Positions 1 to 13,218 of a stretch of DNA of 64,000 nt are shown here, one piece after another. The stretch is from Triglochin maritima. Its lineage: Eukaryota; Streptophyta; Magnoliopsida; Alismatales; Juncaginaceae. How positions within the stretch are numbered: the first letter of the stretch is position 1; the number at the start of each line of letters is the position of its first letter. The notes beneath the pieces were generated by a model. That model made no database searches. It was not told where the DNA came from and saw nothing but the letters and a program-made list of their open reading frames with translations. A program made the translations under genes and the position numbers. The stretch lies in the NCBI GenBank assembly GCA_963682175.1, contig OY821793.1:26867493-26931492 (forward strand), in the 5' to 3' direction.

Positions 1-3000
1 CAACACTAGGCTAGTGTCCATCGCCCGACCGCCAAATCACTCTGAGATGGGTGCGCCTCGTAGATAACGCGGATGGATATGTGGGGTCCTAAGTTCCATA
101 AACCGTGGTTGGGCCGCCTAAAGACCACTTAGAAACTAGGTGTGGGGCTGGCCACATGCCACGCGTGGAGCTGGCCAAAGGCCACTCCGTCGCCACCCTG
201 CAGGCCAACACCAAATCGGCTGCGCCTCGAGCATCCGACCTCCAAATCGAGCGTTCTAACTTGCATGACGTAGACAATTCATCCCTCTATCTGCCTCAAA
301 AATGTCAGAGCAAACGCCCAAGTATTCGGGGTCGCACCTCCTCCAAGAAGACGTAGCTCCCTACCAGCCACGCCCCCACATCATCAGCATTCTTCATCTC
401 ATCGCGCCTCGCCCTACATACATCTAAATCGGGCATTCTAAGAGGAGTTACCCATCCACTCCTCCTCACTACATGCTCGGGTGCCCAAATATAGACTAAG
501 GCTCAACTAAGGTCCACTCAGGCCATTGCTTGGGACAAACGATGCGGCAGCTTCCACTTTGCCCGCAGGCAACACCCATGGACTTCCAAACACGTTTTGG
601 AAGCGAATGGGGTAGGCAACAACCGTGGGAACCCAAGCATGGGCACGAGCAACGTCCCAAAGAACTTTCCCCACGAGAAACCCCCATTCCCTTCCGGACG
701 CGTTGGGAAGTGCACGGGAAGGCAACAACCTTGGGCAACCGAACACGTCGAAGAGCAACGTCCACAGGCACCTTGGTCTTTGCCCACGAGCAACCTCCAT
801 TTCACCTACAAGTGCGCTTTCACTTCCAAACGTGTTTTGGAAGCGAATGCCGCAGGCCACTGCCACGAGCACACACTAGGCCCTAGCGTGGCGCTGACAT
901 GCCAACTATGACAACACTAGGCTAGTGTCCATCGCCCGAACGCCAAATCACTCCGAGATGGGTGCGCCTCGTAGATAACGCGGATGGATATGTGGGGTCC
1001 TAAGTTCCATAAACCGTGGTTGGGCCGCCTAAAGACCACTTAGAAACTAGGTGTGGGGCTGGCCACATGCCACGCGTGGAGCTGGCCAAAGGCCACTCCG
1101 TCGGCACCCTGCAGGCCAACACCAAATCGGCTGCGCCTCGAGCATCCGACCTCCAAATCGAGCGTTCTAACTTGCATGACGTAGACAATTCATCCCTCTA
1201 TCTGCCCCTAAAATGTCAGAGCAAACGCCCAAGTATTCGGGGTCGCGCCTCCTCCAAGAAGACGTAGCTCCCTACCAGCCACGCCCCCACATCATCAGCA
1301 TTCTTCATCTCATCGCGCCTCGCCCTACATACATCTAAATCGGGCATTCTAAGAGGAGTTACCCATCCACTCCTCCTCACTACATGCTCGGGTGCCCAAA
1401 TATAGACTAAGGCTCAACTAAGGTCCACTCAGGCCATTGCTTGGGACAAACGATGCGGCAGCTTCCACTTTGCCCGCGGGCAACACCCATGGACTTCCAA
1501 ACGCGTTTTGGAAGCGAATGGGGTAGGCAACAACCGTGGGAACCCAAGCATGGGCACGAGCAACATCCCAAAGAACTTTTCCCACGAGAAACCCCCATTC
1601 CCTTCCGGACGCGTTCGGAAGTGCACGGGGGGGGGGGGGGGCAACAACCTTGGGCAACCGAGCACGTCGAAGAGCAACGTCCACAGGCACCTTGGTCTTT
1701 GCCCACGAGCAACCCTCATTTCACCTACAAGTGCGCTTTCACTTCCAAATGTGTTTTGGAAGCGAATGCCGCAGGCCCCTGCCGCGAGCACTCACTAGGC
1801 CCTAGCGTGGCGCTGACATGCCAACTATGACAACACTAGGCTAGTGTCCATCGCCCGACCGCCAAATCACTCCGAGATGGGTGCGCCTCGTAGATAACGC
1901 GGATGGATATGTGGGGTCCTAAGTTCCATAAACCGTGGTTGGGCCGCCTAAAGACCACTTAGAAACTAGGTGTGGGGCTGGCCACATGCCACGCGTGGAG
2001 CTGGCCAAAGGCCACTCCGTCGCCACCCTGCAGGCCAACACCAAATCGGCTGCGCCTCGAGCATCCGACCTCCAAATCGAGCGTTCTAACTTGCATCACG
2101 TAGACAATTCATCCCTCTATCTGCCCCTAAAATTTCAGAGTAAACTCCCAAGTATTCGGTGTCGCGCCTCCTCCAAGAAGATGCAGCTCCCTACCAGCCA
2201 CGCCCCCACATCATCAGCATTCTTCATCTCATCGCGCCTCGCCCTACATACATCTACATCGGGCATTCTAAGAGGAGTTACCCATCCACTCCTCCTCACT
2301 ATGTGCTCGGGTGCCCAAATATAGACTAAGGCTCACCTAAGGTCCACTCAGGCCATTGCTTGGGACAAACGATGCGGCAGCTTCCACTTTGCCCGCGGGC
2401 AACACCCATGGACTTCCAAACGCGTTTTGGAAGCGAATGTGGTAGGCAACAACCGTGGGAACCCAAGCATGGGCACGAGCAACGTCCCAAAGAACTTTCC
2501 CCACGAGAAACCCCATTCCCTTCCGGACGCGTTCGGAAGTGCACTGGAAGGCAACAACCTTGGGCAACCGAGCACGTCGAAGAGCAACGTCCACAGGCAC
2601 CTTGGTCTTTGCCCACGAGCAACCCCCATTTCACCTACAAGTGCGCCTTCACTTCCAAACGTGTTTTGGAAGCGAATGCCGCAGGCCACTGCCGCGAGCA
2701 CACACTAGGCCCTAGCGTGGCACTGACATGCCAACTATGACAACACTAGGCTAGTGTCCATCGCCCGACCGCCAAATCACTCGGACATGGGTGTGCCTCG
2801 TAGATAACGCGGATGGATATGTGGGGTCCTAAGTTCCATAAACCGTGGTTGGGCCGCCTAAAGACCACTTAGAAACTAGGTGTGGGGCTGGCCACATGCC
2901 ACGCGTGGAGCTGGCCAAAGGCCACTCCGTCGCCACCCTGCAGGCCAACACCAAATCGGCTGCGCCTCGAGCATCCGACCTCCAAATCGAGCGTTCTAAC

Positions 3001-3657
3001 TTGCATCACGTAGACAATTCATCCCTCTATCTGCCCCTCAAATTTCAGAGCAAACGCCCTAGCATTCGGGTCGCGCCTCCTCCAAGAAGACGCAGCTCCC
3101 TACCAGCCACGCCCCACATCATCAGCATTCTTCATCTCATCGCGCCTCGCCCTACATACATCTAAATCGGGCATTCTAAGAGGAGTTACCCATCCACTCC
3201 TCCTCACTATGTGCTCGGGTGCCCAAATATAGACTAAGGCTCACCTAAGGTCTACTCAGGCCATTGCTTGGGACAAACGATGCGGCAGCTTCCACTTTGC
3301 CCGCGGGCAACACCCATGGACTTCCAAACGCGTTTTGGAAGCGAATGGGGTAGGCAACAACCGTGGGAACCCAAGCATGGGCACGAGCAACGTCCCAAAG
3401 AACTTTCCCCACGAGAAACCCCCATTCCCTTCCGGACGCGTTGGGAAGTGCACTGGAAGGCAACAACCTTGGGCAACCGAGCACGTCGAAGAGAACTGTC
3501 CACAGGAACCTTGGTCTTTGCCCATGAGCAACCCCCATTTCACCTACAAGTGCGCTTTCACTTCCAAACGTGTTTTGGAAGCGAATGCCGCAGGCCACTG
3601 CCGCGAGCACACACTAGGCCCTAGCGTGGCGCTGACATGCCAACTATGACAACACTA
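1..3657 (+). repeat. Satellite block I, 911-bp type
   Basis: Copies are anchored at 105, 1016, 1935 and 2845, preceded by a partial copy. They carry the full 42-bp segment and the intact ACACTAGGCTAGTGT dyad. The copy at 1016 is 919 bp because of a 15-G run. The copy at 1935 is 910 bp (one C lost near 2509). The copy at 2845 is 909 bp (one G lost near 3065 and one C near 3113). The first two copies carry the rare variants CTACATGCTC and CTCAACTAAGG, which recur only near 55640-55680. The variant GCACTGGAAGG, typical of the next block, already appears near 2540. Confidence 0.9.
1627..1641 (+). repeat. G15 homopolymer run
   Basis: Where other copies read CACGGGAAGGCAACAACC, this copy has fifteen consecutive G residues. 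It adds 8 bp to the monomer and is the only copy with such a run. It may be a real slippage allele following loss of the AA interruption, or a sequencing or consensus error. It could form a G-quadruplex, but no function is implied. Confidence 0.95.
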
Positions 3658-6600
3658 GGCTCGTTTCCATCGCCCGACCGCCAAATCACTCCGAGATGGG
3701 TGCGCCTCGTAGATAACGCGGATGGATATGTGGGGTCCTAAGTTCCATAAACCGTGGTTGGGCCGCCTAAAGACCACTTAGAAACTAGGTGTGGGGTTGG
3801 CCACATGCCACGCGTGGAGCTGGCCGAAGGCCACTCCGTCGCCGACCTCCAAATCGAGCGTTCTAACTTTCATTATGTAGACAATTCATCCCTCTATCTG
3901 CCCCTAAAATTTCAGAGCAAACGCCCAAGTATTCGGGGTCGCGCCTCCTCCAAGAAGACGTAGGTCCCTACCAGCCACGCCCCCACATCATCAACATTCT
4001 TCATCTCATCGCGCCTCGCCCTACATACATCTAAATCGGCCATTCTAAGAGGAGTTACCCATCCACGCCTCCTCACTATGTGCTCGGGTGCCCAAATATA
4101 GACTAAGACTCACCTAAGGTCCACTCAGGCCATTGCTTGGGACAAACGATGCGGCAACTTCCACTTTGCCCGCGGGCAACACCCATGGACTTCCAAACGC
4201 GTTTTGGAAGCGAATGGGGTAGGCAACAACCGTGGGAACCCAAGCATGGGCACGAGCAACGTCCCAAAGAACTTTCCCCACGAGAAACCGCCATTCCTTT
4301 CCGGACGCGTTCGGAAGTGCACTGGAAGGCAACAACCTTGGGCAACCGAGCACGTCGAAGAGAACCGTCCACAGGCACCTTGGTCTTTGCCCACGAGCAA
4401 CCCCCATTTCACCTACAAGTGCGCTTTCACTTCCAAACGTGTTTTGGAAGCGAATGTCGCAGGCCACTGCCGCGAGCACACACTAGGCCCTAGCGTGGCG
4501 CTGACATGCCAACTATGACAACACTAGGCTCGTTTCCATCGCCCGACCGCCAAATCACTCCGAGATGGGTGCGCCTCGTAGATAACGCGGATGGATATGT
4601 GGGGTCCTAAGTTCCATAAACCGTGGTTGGGCCGCCTAAAGACCACTTAGAAACTAGGTGTGGGGCTGGCAACATGCCACGCGTGGAGCTGGCCAAAGGC
4701 CACTCCGTCGCCGACCTCCAAATCGAGCGTTCTCACTTTCATTATGTAGACAATTCATCCCTCTATCTGCCCCTAAAATTTCAGAGCAAACGCCCAAGTA
4801 TTCGGGGTCGCGCCTCCTCCAAGAAGACGTAGCTCCCTACCAGCCACGCCCCCACATCATCAACATTCTTCATCTCATCGCGCCTCACCCTACATACATC
4901 TAAATCGGGCATTCTAAGAGGAGTTACCCATCCACGCCTCCTCACTATGTGCTCGGGTGCCCAAATATAGACTAAGGCTCACCTAAGGTCCACTCAGGCC
5001 ATTGCTTGGGACAAACGATGCGGCAGCTTCCACTTTGCCCGCGGGCAACACCCATGGACTTCCAAACGCGTTTTGGAAGCGAATGGGGTAGGCAACAACC
5101 GTGGGAACCCAAGCATGGGCACGAGCAACGTCCCAAAGAACTTTCCCCACGAGAAACCCCCATTCCCTTCCGGACGCGTTCGGAAGTGCACTGGAAGGCA
5201 ACAACCTTGGGCAACCGAGCACGTCGAAGAGAACTGTCCACAGGAACCTTGGTCTTTGCCCATGAGCAACCCCCATTTCACCTACAAGTGCGCTTTCACT
5301 TCCAAACGTGTTTTGGAAGCGAATGCCGCAGGCCACTGCCGCGAGCACACACTAGGCCCTAGCGTGGCGCTGACATGCCAACTATGACAACACTAGGCTC
5401 GTTTCCATCGCCCGACCGCCAAATCACTCCGAGATGGGTGCGCCTCGTAGATAACGCGGATGGATATGTGGGGTCCTAAGTTCCATAAACCGTGGTTGGG
5501 CCGCCTAAAGACCACTTAGAAACTAGGTGTGGGGTTGGCCACATGCCACGCGTGGAGCTGGCCGAAGGCCACTCCGTCGCCGACCTCCAAATCGAGCGTT
5601 CTAACTTTCATTATGTAGACAATTCATCCCTCTATCTGCCCCTAAAATTTCAGAGCAAACGCCCAAGTATTCGGGGTCGCGCCTCCTCCAAGAAGACGTA
5701 GGTCCCTACCAGCCACGCCCCCACATCATCAACATTCTTCATCTCATCGCGCCTCGCCCTACATACATCTAAATCGGCCATTCTAAGAGGAGTTACCCAT
5801 CCACGCCTCCTCACTATGTGCTCGGGTGCCCAAATATAGACTAAGACTCACCTAAGGTCCACTCAGGCCATTGCTTGGGACAAACGATGCGGCAACTTCC
5901 ACTTTGCCCGCGGGCAACACCCATGGACTTCCAAACGCGTTTTGGAAGCGAATGGGGTAGGCAACAACCGTGGGAACCCAAGCATGGGCACGAGCAACGT
6001 CCCAAAGAACTTTCCCCACGAGAAACCGCCATTCCTTTCCGGACGCGTTCGGAAGTGCACTGGAAGGCAACAACCTTGGGCAACCGAGCACGTCGAAGAG
6101 AACCGTCCACAGGCACCTTGGTCTTTGCCCACGAGCAACCCCCATTTCACCTACAAGTGCGCTTTCACTTCCAAACGTGTTTTGGAAGCGAATGTCGCAG
6201 GCCACTGCCGCGAGCACACACTAGGCCCTAGCGTGGCGCTGACATGCCAACTATGACAACACTAGGCTCGTTTCCATCGCCCGACCGCCAAATCACTCCG
6301 AGATGGGTGCGCCTCGTAGATAACGCGGATGGATATGTGGGGTCCTAAGTTCCATAAACCGTGGTTGGGCCGCCTAAAGACCACTTAGAAACTAGGTGTG
6401 GGGCTGGCAACATGCCACGCGTGGAGCTGGCCAAAGGCCACTCCGTCGCCGACCTCCAAATCGAGCGTTCTCACTTTCATTATGTAGACAATTCATCCCT
6501 CTATCTGCCCCTAAAATTTCAGAGCAAACGCCCAAGTATTCGGGGTCGCGCCTCCTCCAAGAAGACGTAGCTCCCTACCAGCCACGCCCCCACATCATCA

Positions 6601-9180
6601 ACATTCTTCATCTCATCGCGCCTCACCCTACATACATCTAAATCGGGCATTCTAAGAGGAGTTACCCATCCACGCCTCCTCACTATGTGCTCGGGTGCCC
6701 AAATATAGACTAAGGCTCACCTAAGGTCCACTCAGGCCATTGCTTGGGACAAACGATGCGGCAGCTTCCACTTTGCCCGCGGGCAACACCCATGGACTTC
6801 CAAACGCGTTTTGGAAGCGAATGGGGTAGGCAACAACCGTGGGAACCCAAGCATGGGCACGAGCAACGTCCCAAAGAACTTTCCCCACGAGAAACCCCCA
6901 TTCCCTTCCGGACGCGTTCGGAAGTGCACTGGAAGGCAACAACCTTGGGCAACCGAGCACGTCGAAGAGAACTGTCCACAGGAACCTTGGTCTTTGCCCA
7001 TGAGCAACCCCCATTTCACCTACAAGTGCGCTTTCACTTCCAAACGTGTTTTGGAAGCGAATGCCGCAGGCCACTGCCGCGAGCACACACTAGGCCCTAG
7101 CGTGGCGCTGACATGCCAACTATGACAACACTAGGCTCGTTTCCATCGCCCGACCGCCAAATCACTCCGAGATGGGTGCGCCTCGTAGATAACGCGGATG
7201 GATATGTGGGGTCCTAAGTTCCATAAACCGTGGTTGGGCCGCCTAAAGACCACTTAGAAACTAGGTGTGGGGTTGGCCACATGCCACGCGTGGAGCTGGC
7301 CGAAGGCCACTCCGTCGCCGACCTCCAAATCGAGCGTTCTAACTTTCATTATGTAGACAATTCATCCCTCTATCTGCCCCTAAAATTTCAGAGCAAACGC
7401 CCAAGTATTCGGGGTCGCGCCTCCTCCAAGAAGACGTAGGTCCCTACCAGCCACGCCCCCACATCATCAACATTCTTCATCTCATCGCGCCTCGCCCTAC
7501 ATACATCTAAATCGGCCATTCTAAGAGGAGTTACCCATCCACGCCTCCTCACTATGTGCTCGGGTGCCCAAATATAGACTAAGACTCACCTAAGGTCCAC
7601 TCAGGCCATTGCTTGGGACAAACGATGCGGCAACTTCCACTTTGCCCGCGGGCAACACCCATGGACTTCCAAACGCGTTTTGGAAGCGAATGGGGTAGGC
7701 AACAACCGTGGGAACCCAAGCATGGGCACGAGCAACGTCCCAAAGAACTTTCCCCACGAGAAACCCCCATTCCTTTCCGGACGCGTTCGGAAGTGCACTG
7801 GAAGGCAACAACCTTGGGCAACCGAGCACGTCGAAGAGAACCGTCCACAGGCACCTTGGTCTTTGCCCACGAGCAACCCCCATTTCACCTACAAGTGCGC
7901 TTTCACTTCCAAACGTGTTTTGGAAGCGAATGTCGCAGGCCACTGCCGCGAGCACACACTAGGCCCTAGCGTGGCGCTGACATGCCAACTATGACAACAC
8001 TAGGCTCGTTTCCATCGCCCGACCGCCAAATCACTCCGAGATGGGTGCGCCTCGTAGATAACGCGGATGGATATGTGGGGTCCTAAGTTCCATAAACCGT
8101 GGTTGGGCCGCCTAAAGACCACTTAGAAACTAGGTGTGGGGCTGGCAACATGCCACGCGTGGAGCTGGCCAAAGGCCACTCCGTCGCCGACCTCCAAATC
8201 GAGCGTTCTCACTTTCATTATGTAGACAATTCATCCCTCTATCTGCCCCTAAAATTTCAGAGCAAACGCCCAAGTATTCGGGGTCGCGCCTCCTCCAAGA
8301 AGACGTAGCTCCCTACCAGCCACGCCCCCACATCATCAACATTCTTCATCTCATCGCGCCTCACCCTACATACATCTAAATCGGGCATTCTAAGAGGAGT
8401 TACCCATCCACGCCTCCTCACTATGTGCTCGGGTGCCCAAATATAGACTAAGGCTCACCTAAGGTCCACTCAGGCCATTGCTTGGGACAAACGATGCGGC
8501 AGCTTCCACTTTGCCCGCGGGCAACACCCATGGACTTCCAAACGCGTTTTGGAAGCGAATGGGGTAGGCAACAACCGTGGGAACCCAAGCATGGGCACGA
8601 GCAACGTCCCAAAGAACTTTCCCCACGAGAAACCCCCATTCCCTTCCGGACGCGTTCGGAAGTGCACTGGAAGGCAACAACCTTGGGCAACCGAGCACGT
8701 CGAAGAGAACTGTCCACAGGAACCTTGGTCTTTGCCCATGAGCAACCCCCATTTCACCTACAAGTGCGCTTTCACTTCCAAACGTGTTTTGGAAGCGAAT
8801 GCCGCAGGCCACTGCCGCGAGCACACACTAGGCCCTAGCGTGGCGCTGACATGCCAACTATGACAACACTAGGCTCGTTTCCATCGCCCGACCGCCAAAT
8901 CACTCCGAGATGGGTGCGCCTCGTAGATAACGCGGATGGATATGTGGGGTCCTAAGTTCCATAAACCGTGGTTGGGCCGCCTAAAGACCACTTAGAAACT
9001 AGGTGTGGGGTTGGCCACATGCCACGCGTGGAGCTGGCCGAAGGCCACTCCGTCGCCGACCTCCAAATCGAGCGTTCTAACTTTCATTATGTAGACAATT
9101 CATCCCTCTATCTGCCCCTAAAATTTCAGAGCAAACGCCCAAGTATTCGGGGTCGCGCCTCCTCCAAGAAGACGTAGCTC
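3480..9180 (+). repeat. Dimeric higher-order repeat, 1738 bp, within the 869-bp block
   Basis: Monomers alternate between two types. Type 1 (3754, 5492, 7230, 8968) has GGGGTTGGCCACATG, CTGGCCGAAGG and CTAACTTTCATTATG, and most copies have AAGACTCACC downstream. Type 2 (4623, 6361, 8099) has GGGGCTGGCAACATG, CTGGCCAAAGG and CTCACTTTCATTATG; its downstream half carries ACTGTCCACAGGAACC. The alternation is regular, and copies of the same type differ by only a few bases. One such difference is ACCGCCATTCC at about 4288 and 6027 against ACCCCCATTCC at about 7764. This is a recent amplification of a two-monomer unit. Confidence 0.92.
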
Positions 9181-12100
9181 CCTACCAGCCACACCCCCAC
9201 ATCATCAACATTTTTCATCTCATCGCGCCTCGCCCTACATACATCTAAATCGGCCATTCTAAGAGGAGTTACCCATCCACGCCTCCTCACTATGTGCTTG
9301 GGTGCCCAAATATAGACTAAGGCTCACCTAAGGTCCACTCAGGCCATTGCTTGGGACAAACGATGCGGCAGCTTCCACTTTGCCCGCGGGCAACACCCAC
9401 GAACTTCCAAACGCGTTTTGGAAGCGAATGGGGTAGGCAACAACCGTGGGAACCCAAGCATGGGCACGAGCAACGTCCCAAAGAACTTTCCCCACGAGAA
9501 ACCACCATTCCCTTCCGGACGCGTTCGGAAGTGCACTGGAAGGCAACAACCTTGGGCAGCCGAGCACGTCGAAGAGAACCGTCCACAGGCACCTTGGTCT
9601 TTGCCCACGAGCAACCCCCATTTCACCTACAAGTGCGCTTTCACTTCCAAACGTGTTTTGGAAGCGAATGTCGCAGGCCACTGCCGCGAGCACACACTAG
9701 GCCCTAGCGTGGCGCTGACATGCCAACTATGACAACACTAGGCTCGTTTCCATCGCCCGACCGCCAAATCACTCCGAGATGGGTGCGCCTCGTAGATAAC
9801 GCGGATGGATATGTGGGGTCCTAAGTTCCATAAACCGTGGTTGGGCCGCCTAAAGACCACTTAGAAACTAGGTGTGGGGCTGGCCACATGCCACGCGTGG
9901 AGCTGGCCAAAGGCCACTCCGTCGCCGACCTCCAAATCGAGCGTTCTGACTTTCATTATGTAGACAATTCATCCCTCTATCTGCCCCTTAAATTTCAGAG
10001 CAAACGCCCAAGTATTCGGGGTCGCGCCTCCTCCAAGAAGACGTAGCTCCCTACCAGCCACGCCCCCACATCATCAGCATTCTTCATCTCATCGCGCCTT
10101 GCCCTACATACGTCTAAATCGGGCATTCTAAGAGGAGTTACCCATCCACTCCTCCTCACTATGTGCTCGGGTGCCCAAATATAGACTAAGGCTCACCTAA
10201 GGTCCACTCAGGCCATTGCTTGGGACAAACGATGCGGCAACTTCCACTTTGCCCGCGGGCAACACCCATGGACTTCCAAACGCGTTTTGGAAGCGAATGG
10301 GGTAGGCAACCACCGTGGGAACCCAAGCATGGGCACGAGCAACGTCCCAAAGAACTTTCCCCACGAGAAACCCCCATTCCTTTACGGACGCGTTCGGAAG
10401 TGCACTGGAAGGCAACAACCTTGGGCAACCGAGCACATCGAAGAGAACCGTCCACAGGCACCTTGGTCTTTGCCCACGAGCAACCCCCATTTCACCTACA
10501 AGTGCGCTTTCACTTCCAAACGTGTTTTGGAAGCGAATGTCGCAGGCCACTGCCGCGAGCACACACTAGGCCCTAGCGTGGCGCTGACATGCCAACTATG
10601 ACAACACTAGGCTCGTTTTCATCGCCCGACCTCCAAATCACTCCGAGATGGGTGCGCCTCGTAGATAACGCGGATGGATATGTGGGGTCCTAAGTTCCAT
10701 AAACCGTGGTTGGGCCGCCTAAAGACCACTTAGAAACTAGGTGTGGGGCTGGCCACATGCCACGCGTGGAGCTGGCCAAAGGCCACTCCGTCGCCGACCT
10801 CCAAATCGAGCGTTCTGACTTTCATTATGTAGACAATTCATCCCTCTATCTGCCCCTTAAATTTCAGAGCAAACGCCCAAGTATTCGGGGTCGCGCCTCC
10901 TCCAAGAAGACGTAGCTCCCTACCAGCCACGCCCCCACATCATCAGCATTCTTCATCTCATCGCGCCTTGCCCTACATACGTCTAAATCGGGCATTCTAA
11001 GAGGAGTTACCCATCCACTCCTCCTCACTATGTGCTCGGGTGCCCAAATATAGACTAAGGCTCACCTAAGGTCCACTCAGGCCATTGCTTGGGACAAACG
11101 ATGCGGCAACTTCCACTTTGCCCGCGGGCAACACCCATGGACTTCCAAACGCGTTTTGGAAGCGAATGGGGTAGGCAACCACCGTGGGAACCCAAGCATG
11201 GGCACGAGCAACGTCCCAAAGAACTTTCCCCACGAGAAACCCCCATTCCTTTACGGACGCGTTCGGAAGTGCACTGGAAGGCAACAACCTTGGGCAACCG
11301 AGCACATCGAAGAGAACCGTCCACAGGCACCTTGGTCTTTGCCCACGAGCAACCCCCATTTCACCTACAAGTGCGCTTTCACTTCCAAACGTGTTTTGGA
11401 AGCGAATGTCGCAGGCCACTGCCGCGAGCACACACTAGGCCCTAGCGTGGCGCTGACATGCCAACTATGACAACATTAGGCTCGTTTCCATCGCCCGACC
11501 GCCAAATCACTCCGAGATGGGTGCGCCTCGTAGATAACGCGGATGGATATGTGGGGTCCTAATTTCCATAAACCGTGGTTGGGCCGCCTAAAGACCACTT
11601 AGAAACTAGGTGTGGGGCTGGCCACATGCCACGCGTGGAGCTGGCCAAAGGCCACTCCGTCGCCGACCTCCAAATCGAGCCTTCTCACTTTCATTATGTA
11701 GACAATTCATCCCTCTATCTGCCCCTAAAATTTCAGAGCAAACGCCCAAGTATTCGGGGTCGCGCCTCCTCCAAGAAGACGTAGCTCCCTACCAGCCACG
11801 CCCCCACATCATCAACATTCTTCATCTCATCGCGCCTCGCCCTACATACATCTAAATCGGCCATTCTAAGAGGAGTTACCCATCCACGCCTCCTCACTAT
11901 GTGCTTGGGTGCCCAAATATAGACTAAGGCTCACCTAAGGTCCACTCAGGCCATTGCTTGGGACAAACGATGCGGCAGCTTCCACTTTGCCCGCGGGCAA
12001 CACCCATGGACTTCCAAACGCGTTTTGGAAGCGAATGGGGTAGGCAACAACCGTGGGAACCCAAGCATGGGCACGAGCAACGTCCCAAAGAACTTTCCCC

Positions 12101-13218
12101 ACGAGAAACCCCCATTCCCTTCCGGACGCGTTCGGAAGTGCACTGGAAGGCAACAACCTTGGGCAACCGAGCCCGTCGAAGAGAACCGTCCACAGGCACC
12201 TTGGTCTTTGCCCACGAGCAACCCCCATTTCACCTACAAGTGCGCTTTCACTTCCAAACGTGTTTTGGAAGCGAATGCCGCAGGCCACTGCCGCGAGCAC
12301 ACACTAGGCCCTAGCGTGGCGCTGACATGCCAACTATGACAACACTAGGCTCGTTTCCATCGCCCGACCGCCAAATCACTCCGAGATGGGTGCGCCTCGT
12401 AGATAACACGGATGGATATGTGGGGTCCTAAGTTCCATAAACCGTGGTTGGGCCGCCTAAAGACCACTTAGAAACTAGGTGTGGGGCTGGCCACATGCCA
12501 CGCGTGGAGCTGGCCAAAGGCCACTCCGTCGCCGACCTCCAAATCGAGCGTTCTAACTTTCATTATGTAGACAATTCATCCCTCTATCTGCCCCTTAAAT
12601 TTCAGAGCAAACGCCCAAGTATTCGGGGTCGCGCCTCCTCCAAGAAGACGAAGCTCCCTACCAGCCACGCCCCCACATCATCAGCATTCTTCATCTCATC
12701 GCGCCTCGCCCTACATACGTCTAAATCGGGCATTCTAAGAGGAGTTACCCATCCACTCCTCCTCACTATGTGCTCGGGTGCCCAAATATAGACTAAGGCT
12801 CACCTAAGGTCCACTCAGGCCATTGCTTGGGACAAACGATGCGGCAACTTCCACTTTGCCCGCGGGCAACACCCATGGACTTCCAAACGCGTTTTGGAAG
12901 CGAATGGGGTAGGCAACCACCGTGGGAACCCAAGCATGGGCACGAGCAACGTCCCAAAGAACTTTCCCCACGAGAAACCCCCATTCCCTTCCGGACGCGT
13001 TCGGAAGTGCACGGGAAGGCAACAAACTTGGGCAACCGAGCACGTCGAAGAGCAACGTCCACAGGCACCTTGGTCTTTGCCCACGAGAAACCCCCATTTC
13101 ACCTGCAAGTGCGCTTTCACTTCTAAACGTGTTTGGGAAGCGAATGCCGCAGGCCACTGCCGCGAGCACACACTAGGCCCTAGCGTGGCGCTGACTTGCC
13201 AACTATGACAACACTAGG
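3658..13218 (+). repeat. Satellite block II, 869-bp short subfamily (11 copies)
   Basis: Copies are anchored at 3754, 4623, 5492, 6361, 7230, 8099, 8968, 9837, 10706, 11575 and 12444. All lack the same 42 bp: GTCGCC is joined directly to GACCTCC, with a CC microhomology at the ends. The block also has linked private variants: GGCTCGTTTCC (or TTTTC) in place of GGCTAGTGTCC, which breaks the ACACTAG/CTAGTGT dyad, and GAGAACTGTCC or GAGAACCGTCC in place of GAGCAACGTCC. These markers begin near 3490-3840 and end near 12350-12540, with normal sequence restored by 13050-13220. Identical indel ends and linked markers imply one founder followed by local amplification. Confidence 0.95.
9837..11574 (+). 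repeat. Recent direct duplication of one 869-bp monomer
   Basis: The monomers at 9837 and 10706 share private variants not seen in neighbours: GTTCTGACTTTC, CCCCTTAAATTT, GGCAACCACCG, CCTTTACGGACG and GAGCACATCG, as well as TTGCCCTACATACG. Outside the shared stretch they differ, for example TCGTTTTCATCGCCCGACCTCC near 10613 against TCGTTTCCATCGCCCGACCGCC near 11480. This is a single-monomer unequal-crossover product. Confidence 0.85.

Noticed and set aside
530..886. Recurring open frames of 80-146 codons on both strands of every monomer
   Set aside because: Several frames are open at once on both strands over the same bases, many start only at GTG, TTG or CTG, and frame length follows the monomer. 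Variants among copies change amino acids freely and add stops (for example the TAG after CCCCTAAAATTT in the 36-45 kb block). Low stop-codon density in a GC-rich repeat explains them.
3658..13218. Ribosomal DNA spacer repeat or gene cluster
   Set aside because: No rRNA-like sequence, promoter or terminator was seen anywhere in 64 kb, and the array is interrupted only by LTR elements.
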